The position numbers and the translations under genes were made by a program. A stretch of 64,000 nucleotides of DNA from the NCBI GenBank assembly GCA_903832055.1, contig CAILAC010000017.1, positions 1 through 64,000 on the forward strand, in the 5' to 3' direction. This document shows positions 20,060 to 27,867 of the stretch, piece by piece. Numbering within the stretch: the stretch's first letter is position 1; the number at the start of each line of letters is the position of its first letter. The stretch comes from an uncultured Acidobacteriota bacterium. Lineage in GTDB: Bacteria; Acidobacteriota; Terriglobia; Terriglobales; Acidobacteriaceae. The notes beneath the pieces were generated by a model, which saw nothing but the letters and a program-made list of their open reading frames with translations, was not told the DNA's origin and made no database searches.

Positions 20060-21265
20060 ATGTCCAACACGCAAAACAAGGACTATTACGGCACTTTGGG
20101 CGTCAAGAAGACGGCGACTTCGGATGAGATCCGGAAGGCGTTCCGTAAGCTTGCGCGGAAGTATCATCCGGACGTCAACCCCAACGACAAGAAGTCTGAG
20201 GAGAAGTTCAAAGAGATCTCCGAGGCCAACGACATTCTGAGCGACGAAAAGAAGCGCAAGGTTTATGACCAGGTGGGCTTCTACTCTGACCAGATTGACC
20301 CGGCGACGGCTGAGGCGTATGCGCGGCAGCAGGCGGGGGCGCGGCAGGGTCCGCCGGTAGACTTTGGCGGCTTTGATTTTTCCGGCTTTGGCGCTGGGCA
20401 GGGTCCGGGAGCCGGCGGAGGGCCCCAGGGGGCTGGATCAGCTTCGTGGGGCAGCTTCCGTGACATTTTCTCTGGAATTTTCACGGGCAATGAGCAGCAG
20501 AGGCGTGGTCGTGGACCTGAGCCGGGGACGGACCTGGAGTACCAGGCGCCGATCGATTTCTGGACTGCCATTCGTGGCGGCAATGCGCGGATTGAGGTGC
20601 GGCGGCAGGATGTTTGCCCTACATGTCATGGGCAGGCCTCATCTGGAGCGGCAATGACTTGCCCGGAGTGCAGTGGTTCGGGCCAGGTGACGCAAATGGG
20701 CGGCCGGATGAAGTTCAACATCCCCTGCCCGCGGTGCCAGGGCTCGGGACGGATTTCGAATGCGTGCCCGACTTGCCAGGGTGAGGGATTAGTGAACCGG
20801 ACCGAGTCCATCGAGTTTCGCATCAAGGCGGGAACGCGGGACGGGCAGCGGATTCGATTGCAGGGCAAGGGCAATGCCGGTACCAATGGCGGCGCGCAGG
20901 GCGACCTGTACGTTATCGTTCGGACGGGGACGCATCCGGTGTTTACGCGGTTGGGAGACGACATTCACCTGACGGTGCCGATTACGCTGGCGGAGGCGAC
21001 GCTGGGGGCGAAGGTGGATGTGCCGACGATTGAGGGTGGCCGGGCGCAGTTGCGGATTCCGCCGGGGACGCAGAGCGGGCAGAAGCTGCGCATGCGGGAG
21101 CGGGGGGTTGAAAATGCCGCAGTAGCGGGGCAGCGCGGCGACCAGATTGTGACGGTTGAGGTGCAGATTCCTCAGTTGAACGATGAGCGGAGCCGGGAAA
21201 TCATGCGGGAGTTTGCCAAGCTGAATAATCAGGACCCGCGGGTGACGCTTTTTGACAAGTTGTGA
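20060..21265 (+). CDS. dnaJ: DnaJ-type Hsp40 co-chaperone
   Basis: A 401-residue type I Hsp40. The J domain (about 8-72) has HPD in KYHPDVNPN, which stimulates DnaK ATPase. A Gly/Phe-rich region follows ([14 protein letters not shown], about 98-130). The zinc region holds four CxxC-type motifs: [23 protein letters not shown] and CPTCQGEG. The C-terminal substrate-binding domains follow ([16 protein letters not shown]). The start at 20060 gives the usual N-terminus just before the J domain. The hspR gene follows 48 bp on, the arrangement of dnaJ-hspR operons in other phyla. Confidence 0.95.
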   Translation: MSNTQNKDYYGTLGVKKTATSDEIRKAFRKLARKYHPDVNPNDKKSEEKFKEISEANDILSDEKKRKVYDQVGFYSDQIDPATAEAYARQQAGARQGPPVDFGGFDFSGFGAGQGPGAGGGPQGAGSASWGSFRDIFSGIFTGNEQQRRGRGPEPGTDLEYQAPIDFWTAIRGGNARIEVRRQDVCPTCHGQASSGAAMTCPECSGSGQVTQMGGRMKFNIPCPRCQGSGRISNACPTCQGEGLVNRTESIEFRIKAGTRDGQRIRLQGKGNAGTNGGAQGDLYVIVRTGTHPVFTRLGDDIHLTVPITLAEATLGAKVDVPTIEGGRAQLRIPPGTQSGQKLRMRERGVENAAVAGQRGDQIVTVEVQIPQLNDERSREIMREFAKLNNQDPRVTLFDKL

Positions 21266-21313
21266 TGGCTGATTGGTTCGAGCGATAGAGTTGTTTAGCT
21301 AAGGGCGAGGGCA

Positions 21314-21730
21314 ATGGCAAAACGTAAATCCAAGGGCGCGTACATGATCTCGGCAGTGGCCGAGATGTATGACATTCATCCGCAGACGCTCAGGCTGTAC
21401 GAGCGGGAGGGGCTGTTGAAGCCTTCGCGGACGGAGGGAAACACGCGCCTGTACACGGATGAGGATATTGAGCGGCTGGAGTTTATTTTGAACCTGGCGC
21501 GGGACCTGGGTGTCAATATCGCCGGGATCGCGATCATTCTGCAGATGCGCGAGCGAATGGAAGAGATGAACCGGCAGATGCACAGCTTTGTGGAGTATGT
21601 GCGGACGGAGATGCTGGCGCACGTGACGCAGGCTTCGGGCGCTGCTTCGAAATCGGCGATGGTGCCGCTGCGCAAGCCGATCATCGTGCCAAAGGCAGCA
21701 AGTGCGCGTAAGGCTCCGAAGGAAAACTAA
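21314..21730 (+). CDS. hspR: MerR-family heat-shock repressor HspR
   Basis: A 138-residue MerR-type regulator with the helix-turn-helix at the N-terminus (YMISAVAEMYDIHPQTLRLYEREGLLKPSRTEGNTRLYT) and a coiled segment for dimerisation (MRERMEEMNRQMHSFVEYV). The DIHPQTLRLYEREGLL sequence and position after dnaJ fit HspR, which represses dnaK-type operons at HAIR boxes and uses DnaK as co-repressor. A HAIR-like box lies before dnaK. The C-terminal tail is Lys/Ala-rich. The stop codon overlaps that of the convergent ABA4-like gene by two bases. Confidence 0.85.
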   Translation: MAKRKSKGAYMISAVAEMYDIHPQTLRLYEREGLLKPSRTEGNTRLYTDEDIERLEFILNLARDLGVNIAGIAIILQMRERMEEMNRQMHSFVEYVRTEMLAHVTQASGAASKSAMVPLRKPIIVPKAASARKAPKEN

Positions 21731-22191
21731 GACACAACTTGCTGCTTATTCTGCTTGAAGAAGGCGCGTATCGCGAGATACGCGAGGAAACCCATGGGTC
21801 CGAAGAAGAAGGTGAGGGCGAGGATGGGGACCATGGCGAGGTGGGGGATGCGACGGGAGCGGCTGTCGGCGAGTTCCCAGCCACCGATGAAGAGGTCGAA
21901 GGCGAGGTAATGGACCCATCCGGCGACGACGAGCCAGCGGCTGGTGAAGAGCAGCATGACGCCGTCGAGGGAGTTGAAGCTGCCAGGGTGTCCGGCCCAG
22001 TGGGTGAGAATCACGCTCGAATAGATGAGCGCGATGAGGGCCGGGATGGCGATGGCACCGATGAGGCGCGGTAGAGATTCGCGGCCGGGTTCGAGGACGG
22101 AACGGGGCCAGAGGGGCGTGGAGACGAGGCAGAGCCAGCCGAGGGTAGCGAGCAGGCCGCAGATTTGAAAGAGGCTGTCAGGGGTGAGCAT
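21727..22191 (-). CDS. ABA4-like (DUF4281) membrane protein
   Basis: A 154-residue integral membrane protein with about four transmembrane segments. HYLAFDLFIGGWELADSR and FGPMGFLAYLAIR match the ABA4-like family, named from a plant protein required for neoxanthin formation. The bacterial function is unknown; many lie near carotenoid or stress genes. The start overlaps the stop of the upstream membrane gene in a TGATG junction, so the two are translationally coupled, and both may be controlled by the divergent TetR regulator. Confidence 0.8.
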   Translation of the reverse strand: MLTPDSLFQICGLLATLGWLCLVSTPLWPRSVLEPGRESLPRLIGAIAIPALIALIYSSVILTHWAGHPGSFNSLDGVMLLFTSRWLVVAGWVHYLAFDLFIGGWELADSRSRRIPHLAMVPILALTFFFGPMGFLAYLAIRAFFKQNKQQVVS

Positions 22192-23216
22192 CAGGCATTT
22201 TCCTTGAAGCTGGCGGTGGTTTGATTGGTGGAAGAGGCTGCCCAGAACAGGAGGGCTGCGGTGAGGACGGCGGTAGTGGCCCAGCTGATGGCTATCTGGC
22301 TGTCAGGGTGGAGGAAGCTCTGACCACGCAGGGCCTGGACGAGAAGTGTCGCATAGGCGGCGGCGAGGCTGAAGGCGAGGGCCCAGACGAGCCGACTTTG
22401 CTGCTTTTGTGACCAGCGAAGGGCGGCAGATGCCCATCCGCCGGTGATGCCCCAGGCCAGGATGAGCACCTGCATTGCGTGAAGGCCGACAAAATGGGCG
22501 ATGCGCAGGTCACCGTGGTCGGCGCTCCAGCCGGTGAAGGGCAGACCTGGTCCGCCGTCGGGGGCTCCTACGGTGTGGGCACCGGTGCGGGGTAAACCGA
22601 GGCCGGCGTGGGCAGCGGTGAGTTGTTGCGGAGTGGGGATGGACATCATGGCACCCGTGGACATGCCGGCAAGGGCGAGGACGAGGCTGAGGCGGATGGA
22701 GTAGCCGAGGGAGCGGTCTGGGAATTTTTCGAAGAGAGTGGCGGCGAGCAGCAGCGTGGTGGCGAGGAAGACAATGGCGATGCCCATGCCCATGATGCCA
22801 TAGACGGCGCGGTCGAAAGGCAGGGCGGTATTGAAGTGGCTGGTGGTATGGCGGGCCGCCTGCATGTCAATGAGGATGATTTCGAGGGTAAGGGAGCTGG
22901 CCATAAAGCGGCCGATCCAGGCGGCAAGGCGACGGGTTTTGTGGAGGCGGCCGATCATCCAGGCGACGGTGAAGCTGAATAGGCCGGTGGAGATGGCGAA
23001 TTTGAGGGGTTTGAGCCAGGCGGGTGCGCCGGTGATGACGCTGGGATCAGCAATGAGACCGACGATTGAGAGGACCATGTCGGCGAGCATGAGGCAGCCA
23101 GTGAGGGTGAGCCAACTGTGGTCGTTGTAAAGAGACTTGAAGGTGGCTGCAAGATAGGCGCTGCCGGTGAGCTGGTGTGTTGGGTGCTGGTCATGATTTT
23201 GTGAGAGGGTGGACAT
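22191..23216 (-). CDS. Multi-pass membrane protein of unknown function
   Basis: A 341-residue protein with about eight hydrophobic segments. Features are a cytosolic-looking N-terminus (QNHDQHPTHQLTGSAY), WLKPLKFAISTGLFSFTVAW, the polar stretch DMQAARHTTSHFN, and a HFVGLHAMQVLILAW segment with His in the membrane. His residues at helix ends could bind a metal or heme, but no known motif is matched. It is coupled to the ABA4-like gene and divergent from a TetR regulator, with two palindromic sites between. I do not recognise the family by function. Confidence 0.75.
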   Translation of the reverse strand: MSTLSQNHDQHPTHQLTGSAYLAATFKSLYNDHSWLTLTGCLMLADMVLSIVGLIADPSVITGAPAWLKPLKFAISTGLFSFTVAWMIGRLHKTRRLAAWIGRFMASSLTLEIILIDMQAARHTTSHFNTALPFDRAVYGIMGMGIAIVFLATTLLLAATLFEKFPDRSLGYSIRLSLVLALAGMSTGAMMSIPTPQQLTAAHAGLGLPRTGAHTVGAPDGGPGLPFTGWSADHGDLRIAHFVGLHAMQVLILAWGITGGWASAALRWSQKQQSRLVWALAFSLAAAYATLLVQALRGQSFLHPDSQIAISWATTAVLTAALLFWAASSTNQTTASFKENA

Positions 23217-23243
23217 GGATGGTTCTCCTAAAGCGTTGGGCCT

Positions 23244-23266
23244 CGATGTTAATCAAGATAACATCG
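23244..23266. promoter_or_regulatory. TetR operator candidate 1
   Basis: A perfect inverted repeat, CGATGTTA (23244-23251) and TAACATCG (23259-23266), with a 7-bp spacer. It lies between the divergent TetR gene and the membrane-protein pair, the usual position of a TetR operator that controls both directions. Confidence 0.65.
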
Positions 23267-23287
23267 CTAGTGAAAATTGCAAGAGAA

Positions 23288-23306
23288 ATGTTAGATTAAT
23301 TTACAT
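23288..23306. promoter_or_regulatory. TetR operator candidate 2
   Basis: ATGTTA (23288-23293), a 7-bp spacer and TTACAT (23301-23306) repeat the core of candidate 1 with one mismatch. The centres are 42 bp apart, about four helical turns, so two dimers could bind on the same face. Confidence 0.55.
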
Positions 23307-23336
23307 GCGGTGAAATTTTCCCGCTGGGGCTTGTAT

Positions 23337-23948
23337 ATGGCGAGAGATGGCCAAAAAGGGCGGGAGGAACATCAGCCGTATCATCATGGTGATCTGCGGG
23401 TGGCTTTGCTGACGGCGGCTTTGCAACTGATTGATAAGCATGGGGTTAAGAGTTTTAGCCTGAAGGACGCGGCCCGGATGGCCGGGGTGAGTACGGCTGC
23501 GCCGTACCGGCATTTTACGGATAAGGAGGCGCTTATCCGGGCGATTCTGGTGGAGGGCTATGAGCTTTTCAACGAGTCGCTGGCGGAGGCGTACGCGCGG
23601 GGGAAGTCGCCGCAGGGGCGGATTACGGAGCTTGGTGTGGCATATGTGCGGTTCGCGGAACAGCATCCGGCGCATTTCAGGGTGATGTTTGGGTTGGCTG
23701 GGAGCGCAGGTGACAAGCCGCTGGATGCAGAGCCGACGGGGTTTCTGCTGCTGGTGGAGGGCATTGAGGCGTTGCAGCCGCAGTCCAGTGCGGAGCAACG
23801 ACGCGACCTGGTGGTGGCTTGCTGGTCGATTGTGCATGGGTTTGCGATGCTGCTGATTGATGGAGCATTTGCGGCGACGATGGGCATGGCGGACGCGGAA
23901 GGGCAATTGCGACGAACGCTGGGGGTGATGATTTCCGGGAGAGAATAG
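23337..23948 (+). CDS. TetR-family transcriptional regulator
   Basis: A 203-residue regulator with an N-terminal helix-turn-helix (RVALLTAALQLIDKHGVKSFSLKDAARMAGVSTAAPYRHFTDKEALIRAIL) and a ligand-binding domain of the kind annotated TetR_C/WHG (HPAHFRVMFGLAG; VVACWSIVHGFAMLLIDGAF). The ligand is unknown. The start at ATG 23337 puts the HTH at the normal distance; a GTG at 23310 would add nine residues. It is divergent from the two membrane-protein genes, which it probably controls through the paired palindromes at 23244 and 23288. Confidence 0.9.
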   Translation: MARDGQKGREEHQPYHHGDLRVALLTAALQLIDKHGVKSFSLKDAARMAGVSTAAPYRHFTDKEALIRAILVEGYELFNESLAEAYARGKSPQGRITELGVAYVRFAEQHPAHFRVMFGLAGSAGDKPLDAEPTGFLLLVEGIEALQPQSSAEQRRDLVVACWSIVHGFAMLLIDGAFAATMGMADAEGQLRRTLGVMISGRE

Positions 23949-23973
23949 GGTGGAAAGGTATTCTTGAAATTGT

Positions 23974-25128
23974 ATGTTGCTTGTTCTTTTGGGATTGGGA
24001 TGCTTTGGACTGCTGACCTCGACGGTGTTTGCGGGGATGGTTGTGGCGGGGGCGCGGCACCATCTTCGACAGCGCGAGGAAGCGGGTGAATTCACGCCGC
24101 CACTTTCGCTGCTGAAGCCGCTGCATGGGGCGGAGCCGGGGTTGGAAGCGAACCTGGCGACGTTTTTTGAGCAGGATTATCCGGACTACGAGATTCTTTT
24201 TTGCGCGCGGGATGCGGCGGATGCCGGGCTGGAAATGGCGCGGCGGGCGGCGGCGCGCTATCCGCTGGTGGCGGCGCGGTTCTTCAATACGGGGGAGCCG
24301 AAGTACATCAATGCCAAGGTGCATTCGATGGAAGTGATGGCGGGGGCTGCTGCGCACGAAATTCTGGTGATCAGCGACTCGGATGTGCGGGTGACCCGGG
24401 ATTACTTGCGGGCGGTAGCAGCGCCGTTTGCGGACCCAGAGGTGGGCGCAATGACCTGCCTGTATCGCGGCGTAGCTGCGGAGGGTGGGCTGTGGGCGCG
24501 GCTTGAGGCGGTAGGGATGTCGGTGGAAATGACGGCCGGCGTGCTGGTGGCCAATATGCTTGAGGGGATGCAGTTTGTGCTGGGGCCGACGATGGCGGTG
24601 CGCGCGGCTTGTGTGCAGGCGATGGGCGGAATGGGCGTGCTGGGCGATTATTGCGCGGATGATTTTCTGCTGGGCAATGAGGTTTTCAAGCAGGGGAGCC
24701 GGGTGGCGCTGAGCCACCATGCGATTGACCACATGGTGATCAATTCGAGCTTTGCATCGTCGATGGCGCACCAGGTGCGGTGGATGAAGTCGACGCGCTT
24801 TTCGCGGCCGAAGGGGCATTTTGGCACGGCGCTGACGTTCAGCATGCCGTTTGGATTGCTGGCTTTGGGGTGCGCGATGGCGATGGGGCGTCCGCTGCTG
24901 GGTGTGGGGCTGTTGGCGTGGGCGATGCTGACGCGGTGGGCGATTGCGTGGGCGGCTGGCGGGCGGGTGGTCAGGGACCCAAGCTGGTTAGGGCTGTATG
25001 GGTTGTATCCGCTGCGGGATCTGATGGGCTTTGGGTTCTGGGCGGCAAGCTACTTCTCGAGCGAAATTGTGTGGCGGGGGAAGCTGTATCAATTGCTGCC
25101 GGGAGGCAGGATGCGCGCGGTGCGTTAA
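23974..25128 (+). CDS. HpnI-like / ceramide glucosyltransferase-family transferase
   Basis: A 384-residue membrane glycosyltransferase (GT21-type). An N-terminal membrane anchor precedes the GT-A domain with PPLSLLKPLHGAEPGLEANLATFFEQDYPDYEILFC, the metal-binding DSD (VISDSDVRV), CADDFLLG and the QxxRW motif HQVRWMKSTRF. Three or four membrane segments follow. HpnI transfers N-acetylglucosamine to bacteriohopanetetrol; the eukaryotic relative makes glucosylceramide. No other hopanoid gene is in the window, so the acceptor lipid stays open. Confidence 0.8.
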   Translation: MLLVLLGLGCFGLLTSTVFAGMVVAGARHHLRQREEAGEFTPPLSLLKPLHGAEPGLEANLATFFEQDYPDYEILFCARDAADAGLEMARRAAARYPLVAARFFNTGEPKYINAKVHSMEVMAGAAAHEILVISDSDVRVTRDYLRAVAAPFADPEVGAMTCLYRGVAAEGGLWARLEAVGMSVEMTAGVLVANMLEGMQFVLGPTMAVRAACVQAMGGMGVLGDYCADDFLLGNEVFKQGSRVALSHHAIDHMVINSSFASSMAHQVRWMKSTRFSRPKGHFGTALTFSMPFGLLALGCAMAMGRPLLGVGLLAWAMLTRWAIAWAAGGRVVRDPSWLGLYGLYPLRDLMGFGFWAASYFSSEIVWRGKLYQLLPGGRMRAVR

Positions 25129-25227
25129 GGATTCGGTCCGGAGTTAGGCGCGTGGTCGGTTGTGCACAGCAAATCCTGCGAGAGGACACTAGTCTCAATC
25201 TGCTCTATGGGGCACGGAGGAGACTTG

Positions 25228-25401
25228 ATGTCATTTGGAATCTATGCAGCTGGATTTGCGATATTCACGGGCGGACTGGTGTATGCCGCTTACCTGGTGC
25301 ACGTGCCGACACATTGGATCATTGTCGGCGCGGTGATGATGGTGGGTTTGGGGATACTGTCGGCAGTGAAGGCTACGCGGCAGAAGGACTCGGCTAGTTA
25401 G
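25228..25401 (+). CDS. Small two-helix membrane protein
   Basis: A 57-residue protein starting at ATG 25228 with GGAGGA seven bases upstream. It has two transmembrane segments (IYAAGFAIFTGGLVYAAYLV and WIIVGAVMMVGLGILSAV) and a short basic tail. Similar short proteins with HVPTHWI-type linkers are common and unnamed. Function unknown. It follows the glycosyltransferase by 99 bp in the same direction. Confidence 0.7.
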   Translation: MSFGIYAAGFAIFTGGLVYAAYLVHVPTHWIIVGAVMMVGLGILSAVKATRQKDSAS

Positions 25402-25503
25402 TCTTTTGAGTGTGTGCTAAGAGCGGATCCTTCACTTCGTTCAGGAAGATAAGAGACGTTTGCCCGGGTTGAAGATGACGCCTCTGGACTTGCAGTCGCG
25501 CGG

Positions 25504-27468
25504 CTAGTTGAGGGGCCGGTCGGTCCAGAGGGTTTTGTCGGCGATGGTTTGGACGGTGATGAGGCGGCCGTAGAGGAGTTGCTGGAGTTTGGCGCGGTTG
25601 GTGTCCTGAGCGAATATCCAGTGCCGAGTTCCGTGGCCCCAGGCTGCGTTGAGCTGGTCTTCTGTGAGGAATATCTTGGGCGCGTCGGGGTAGCAGGAGC
25701 CCCAGAGCATGGACGAGCCAGTGCCGTGGACGAGCAGTGCTGGGCGCCAGAAAAACTGGTGTGTGTAAAAGATGAGCGACGAGCCATCTGACTGATCGCC
25801 AAAGATGATGAGGTCGTCTGCGGTTGAGCCCTTTTGCAGGATGGTGTCGGCGAGCTGCTTTGAGCTGAGCATCGGTTCAAAGCGTGCAAAGGCAATGTGG
25901 GCGGCTACGAGAAAGAGGGCAGAGGTGAGGGCGATGCTGACGGTGGCGGCGATGTTGCGACGCCAGAGGCGGAGTGCTAGCCCTGTGACGGGGCCGACGA
26001 GCAAAGCGAATGCGGCGATGCTGGCGGGGAGTCGCAGTGCTGCGAAGGAGGGCCCGGTGAGATCAAAGAAATGGGACATGGAGAGGGAGTAGTCGCCGAC
26101 GGCGCGATGGGCGAGGAGGGTGCCGATGTCTGAGACGAAGGGGAGGTTACGCGACTCCCACAGGCCCCAGCAGAGCATGCCCGCAGCGAGTGAACCGACC
26201 ATGGTGAAGACGACGTGCGCGCTGCGGACCCAGCCTTTGGCGACGCCCCAGCCCTGGTGCTCGGCGGACTGCTCGAGGGTGGCGAGGACGCCGGCGGTGA
26301 GGAGGATGAGAGGAATCCAGCAGGGGTAGGTGTAGTACTCCTGGTTGGTGGAGAGGGAGAAGAAGAGGAGGGTGAAGGTGGAGAAGCAGCCGAGGAGCCA
26401 GATGGAGCGGCTGCGGAATTTGAGGCGGAGGACGTAGTTTACGGTGTCTTCGTGTTCAGTGTTGTCGAGGTAGAAATCGACGGTAAGGCCGGCATCTTTG
26501 CTGACGTGCTGGAGCCAGGTGTGGCGGGTTTTCCAGGCGACGAGGAGGGCGGCGGGGAAGAAGAGGCTCCAGGGGAAGACCCAGACGAGGTGGAGAAGCC
26601 AGTAGGCGAGGACAGGCAGACGGTTGTAATCGTGGGGGTAACGGAGGCCCAGGAAGCGGAAAACGTGTTCGTTGAGGAAGTAGAAGTACCAGAAGCCGTG
26701 TACGTTGCCGGGGGTGGGAATGTTGCCGATGGGGTGGCCCTGATCTGGATTGCGGAGGCCGGCGAGGATGTGCCAGGGAGCCGCAATGAGAAGGAAGAGC
26801 AGGAAGCCTGAAATTGGCTTGAGCTGACGCCAGCGACGCCATTGTCCGCTGACGAGGAGCATGGGGATGGCAGCGGCGAAGAAAAAGACCGGGGCGATGA
26901 GGCCCTTGGTGAGCATGGCGAGGGCGAGGGCGGCCCAGGCGAGGTAGAAGCGGCCGGGACGGCGGCTTTCGAGGCCGGTGATGAGGCAGAAGAGGGCGAG
27001 CAGCAGGAAGAAGGTCAGGATGGCTTCGGGGATGTAGAAGCGGGTGAAGAGGAAGGGGCCAAAGGCGGTGAGGGTGCCGAGGGCAGCGTAGAGGGCGGCA
27101 CGTTCACCCCAGGCGCGGCGGCCCCAGAGCCAGGCAATCCAGGCGCATCCGAGGACGGCGAGGGCGTTGGGGAGATGGGTGGCGAAGGCGCTTTCGCCAA
27201 AGACGCGGTACATGGCGGCGACGAGCCAGTAGGGGAGCGGTGGTTTTTCCAGATAGCGAATGCCGTTGACGCGGAGGGTGACCAAATCGCCGACCTCAGC
27301 CATGTGGGCTGCTGCCTCTGCGTGAGTGGCGTCGGCATCGTCTAGTAGCGGCGGAGAGAAGAGCGCGGCACCGTAGACGGCAGCAAAAACGGCAAGCAGT
27401 AATACCCAAACGGCCAGCACAGAAGGAGTTTTGGAGGGACGCGATGCGGATTGTGTCGTGTCTGTCAT
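25504..27468 (-). CDS. GT39/ArnT-like polyprenyl-phosphate-dependent glycosyltransferase
   Basis: A 654-residue integral membrane protein of the dolichyl-phosphate-mannose / ArnT (PMT) superfamily. The first periplasmic loop has LLDDADATHAEAAAHMAEVGDLVTLRVNGIRYLEKPPLPYW: the acidic pair is the catalytic site and the YLEKPPLPYW motif is typical of ArnT-like enzymes. About a dozen membrane segments follow (FLFTRFYIPEAILTFFLLLALF, AMLTKGLIAPVFFFAAAIPML) and then a soluble C-terminal domain. These enzymes move a sugar from an undecaprenyl carrier to lipid A, protein or another lipid; the acceptor is unknown. Confidence 0.88.
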   Translation of the reverse strand: MTDTTQSASRPSKTPSVLAVWVLLLAVFAAVYGAALFSPPLLDDADATHAEAAAHMAEVGDLVTLRVNGIRYLEKPPLPYWLVAAMYRVFGESAFATHLPNALAVLGCAWIAWLWGRRAWGERAALYAALGTLTAFGPFLFTRFYIPEAILTFFLLLALFCLITGLESRRPGRFYLAWAALALAMLTKGLIAPVFFFAAAIPMLLVSGQWRRWRQLKPISGFLLFLLIAAPWHILAGLRNPDQGHPIGNIPTPGNVHGFWYFYFLNEHVFRFLGLRYPHDYNRLPVLAYWLLHLVWVFPWSLFFPAALLVAWKTRHTWLQHVSKDAGLTVDFYLDNTEHEDTVNYVLRLKFRSRSIWLLGCFSTFTLLFFSLSTNQEYYTYPCWIPLILLTAGVLATLEQSAEHQGWGVAKGWVRSAHVVFTMVGSLAAGMLCWGLWESRNLPFVSDIGTLLAHRAVGDYSLSMSHFFDLTGPSFAALRLPASIAAFALLVGPVTGLALRLWRRNIAATVSIALTSALFLVAAHIAFARFEPMLSSKQLADTILQKGSTADDLIIFGDQSDGSSLIFYTHQFFWRPALLVHGTGSSMLWGSCYPDAPKIFLTEDQLNAAWGHGTRHWIFAQDTNRAKLQQLLYGRLITVQTIADKTLWTDRPLN

Positions 27469-27867
27469 GGGTTTATGCGTTCAGGGCTAGGATACCAGCC
27501 GATTGCGCTGCTGCTTTGCGCTGAGTGGGATGGCGGGAAAACAATTCTTCAGAATGCATGCAATCCAAACGGGACGCTGGTGCGTTCTCAGGCAGTGAAT
27601 TGCTCCTGTCTTCGCGCAGGTCTTCTTTTGAGTTTTGGGTATGACTGGCGCGAGCCTCATGGGGAGCGTGGCTGTTTTACCCAGCGGTGCCGCCTTCTGT
27701 CGGCAACCGTCCAGAGGTGGTTTTCCAGAGCAAGTCCTGGCGGGAAGACCACCTGCTTTTTTCCATGCGGCGGTTTGTGTAAACCTGCGTTGGGGGATGA
27801 GACGGGTGTTGTATCTTTGCTTTAGGCCGCCTTGCCTAACTTCTGAATCCGCGGCCGAAGCCTGAAA
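27469..27867. other. Gene-free stretch upstream of ppx
   Basis: About 400 bp between divergent genes. Open frames occur (for example from 27451 and 27635), but their translations are rich in Cys, Trp and Arg and lack a domain or a convincing ribosome-binding site. It should contain promoters for the GT39 and ppx genes; no clear box or repeat was found. Confidence 0.5.

Noticed and set aside
27451-27865. Two overlapping open frames before ppx
   Set aside because: No plausible ribosome-binding site, odd composition and no domain; left as intergenic.
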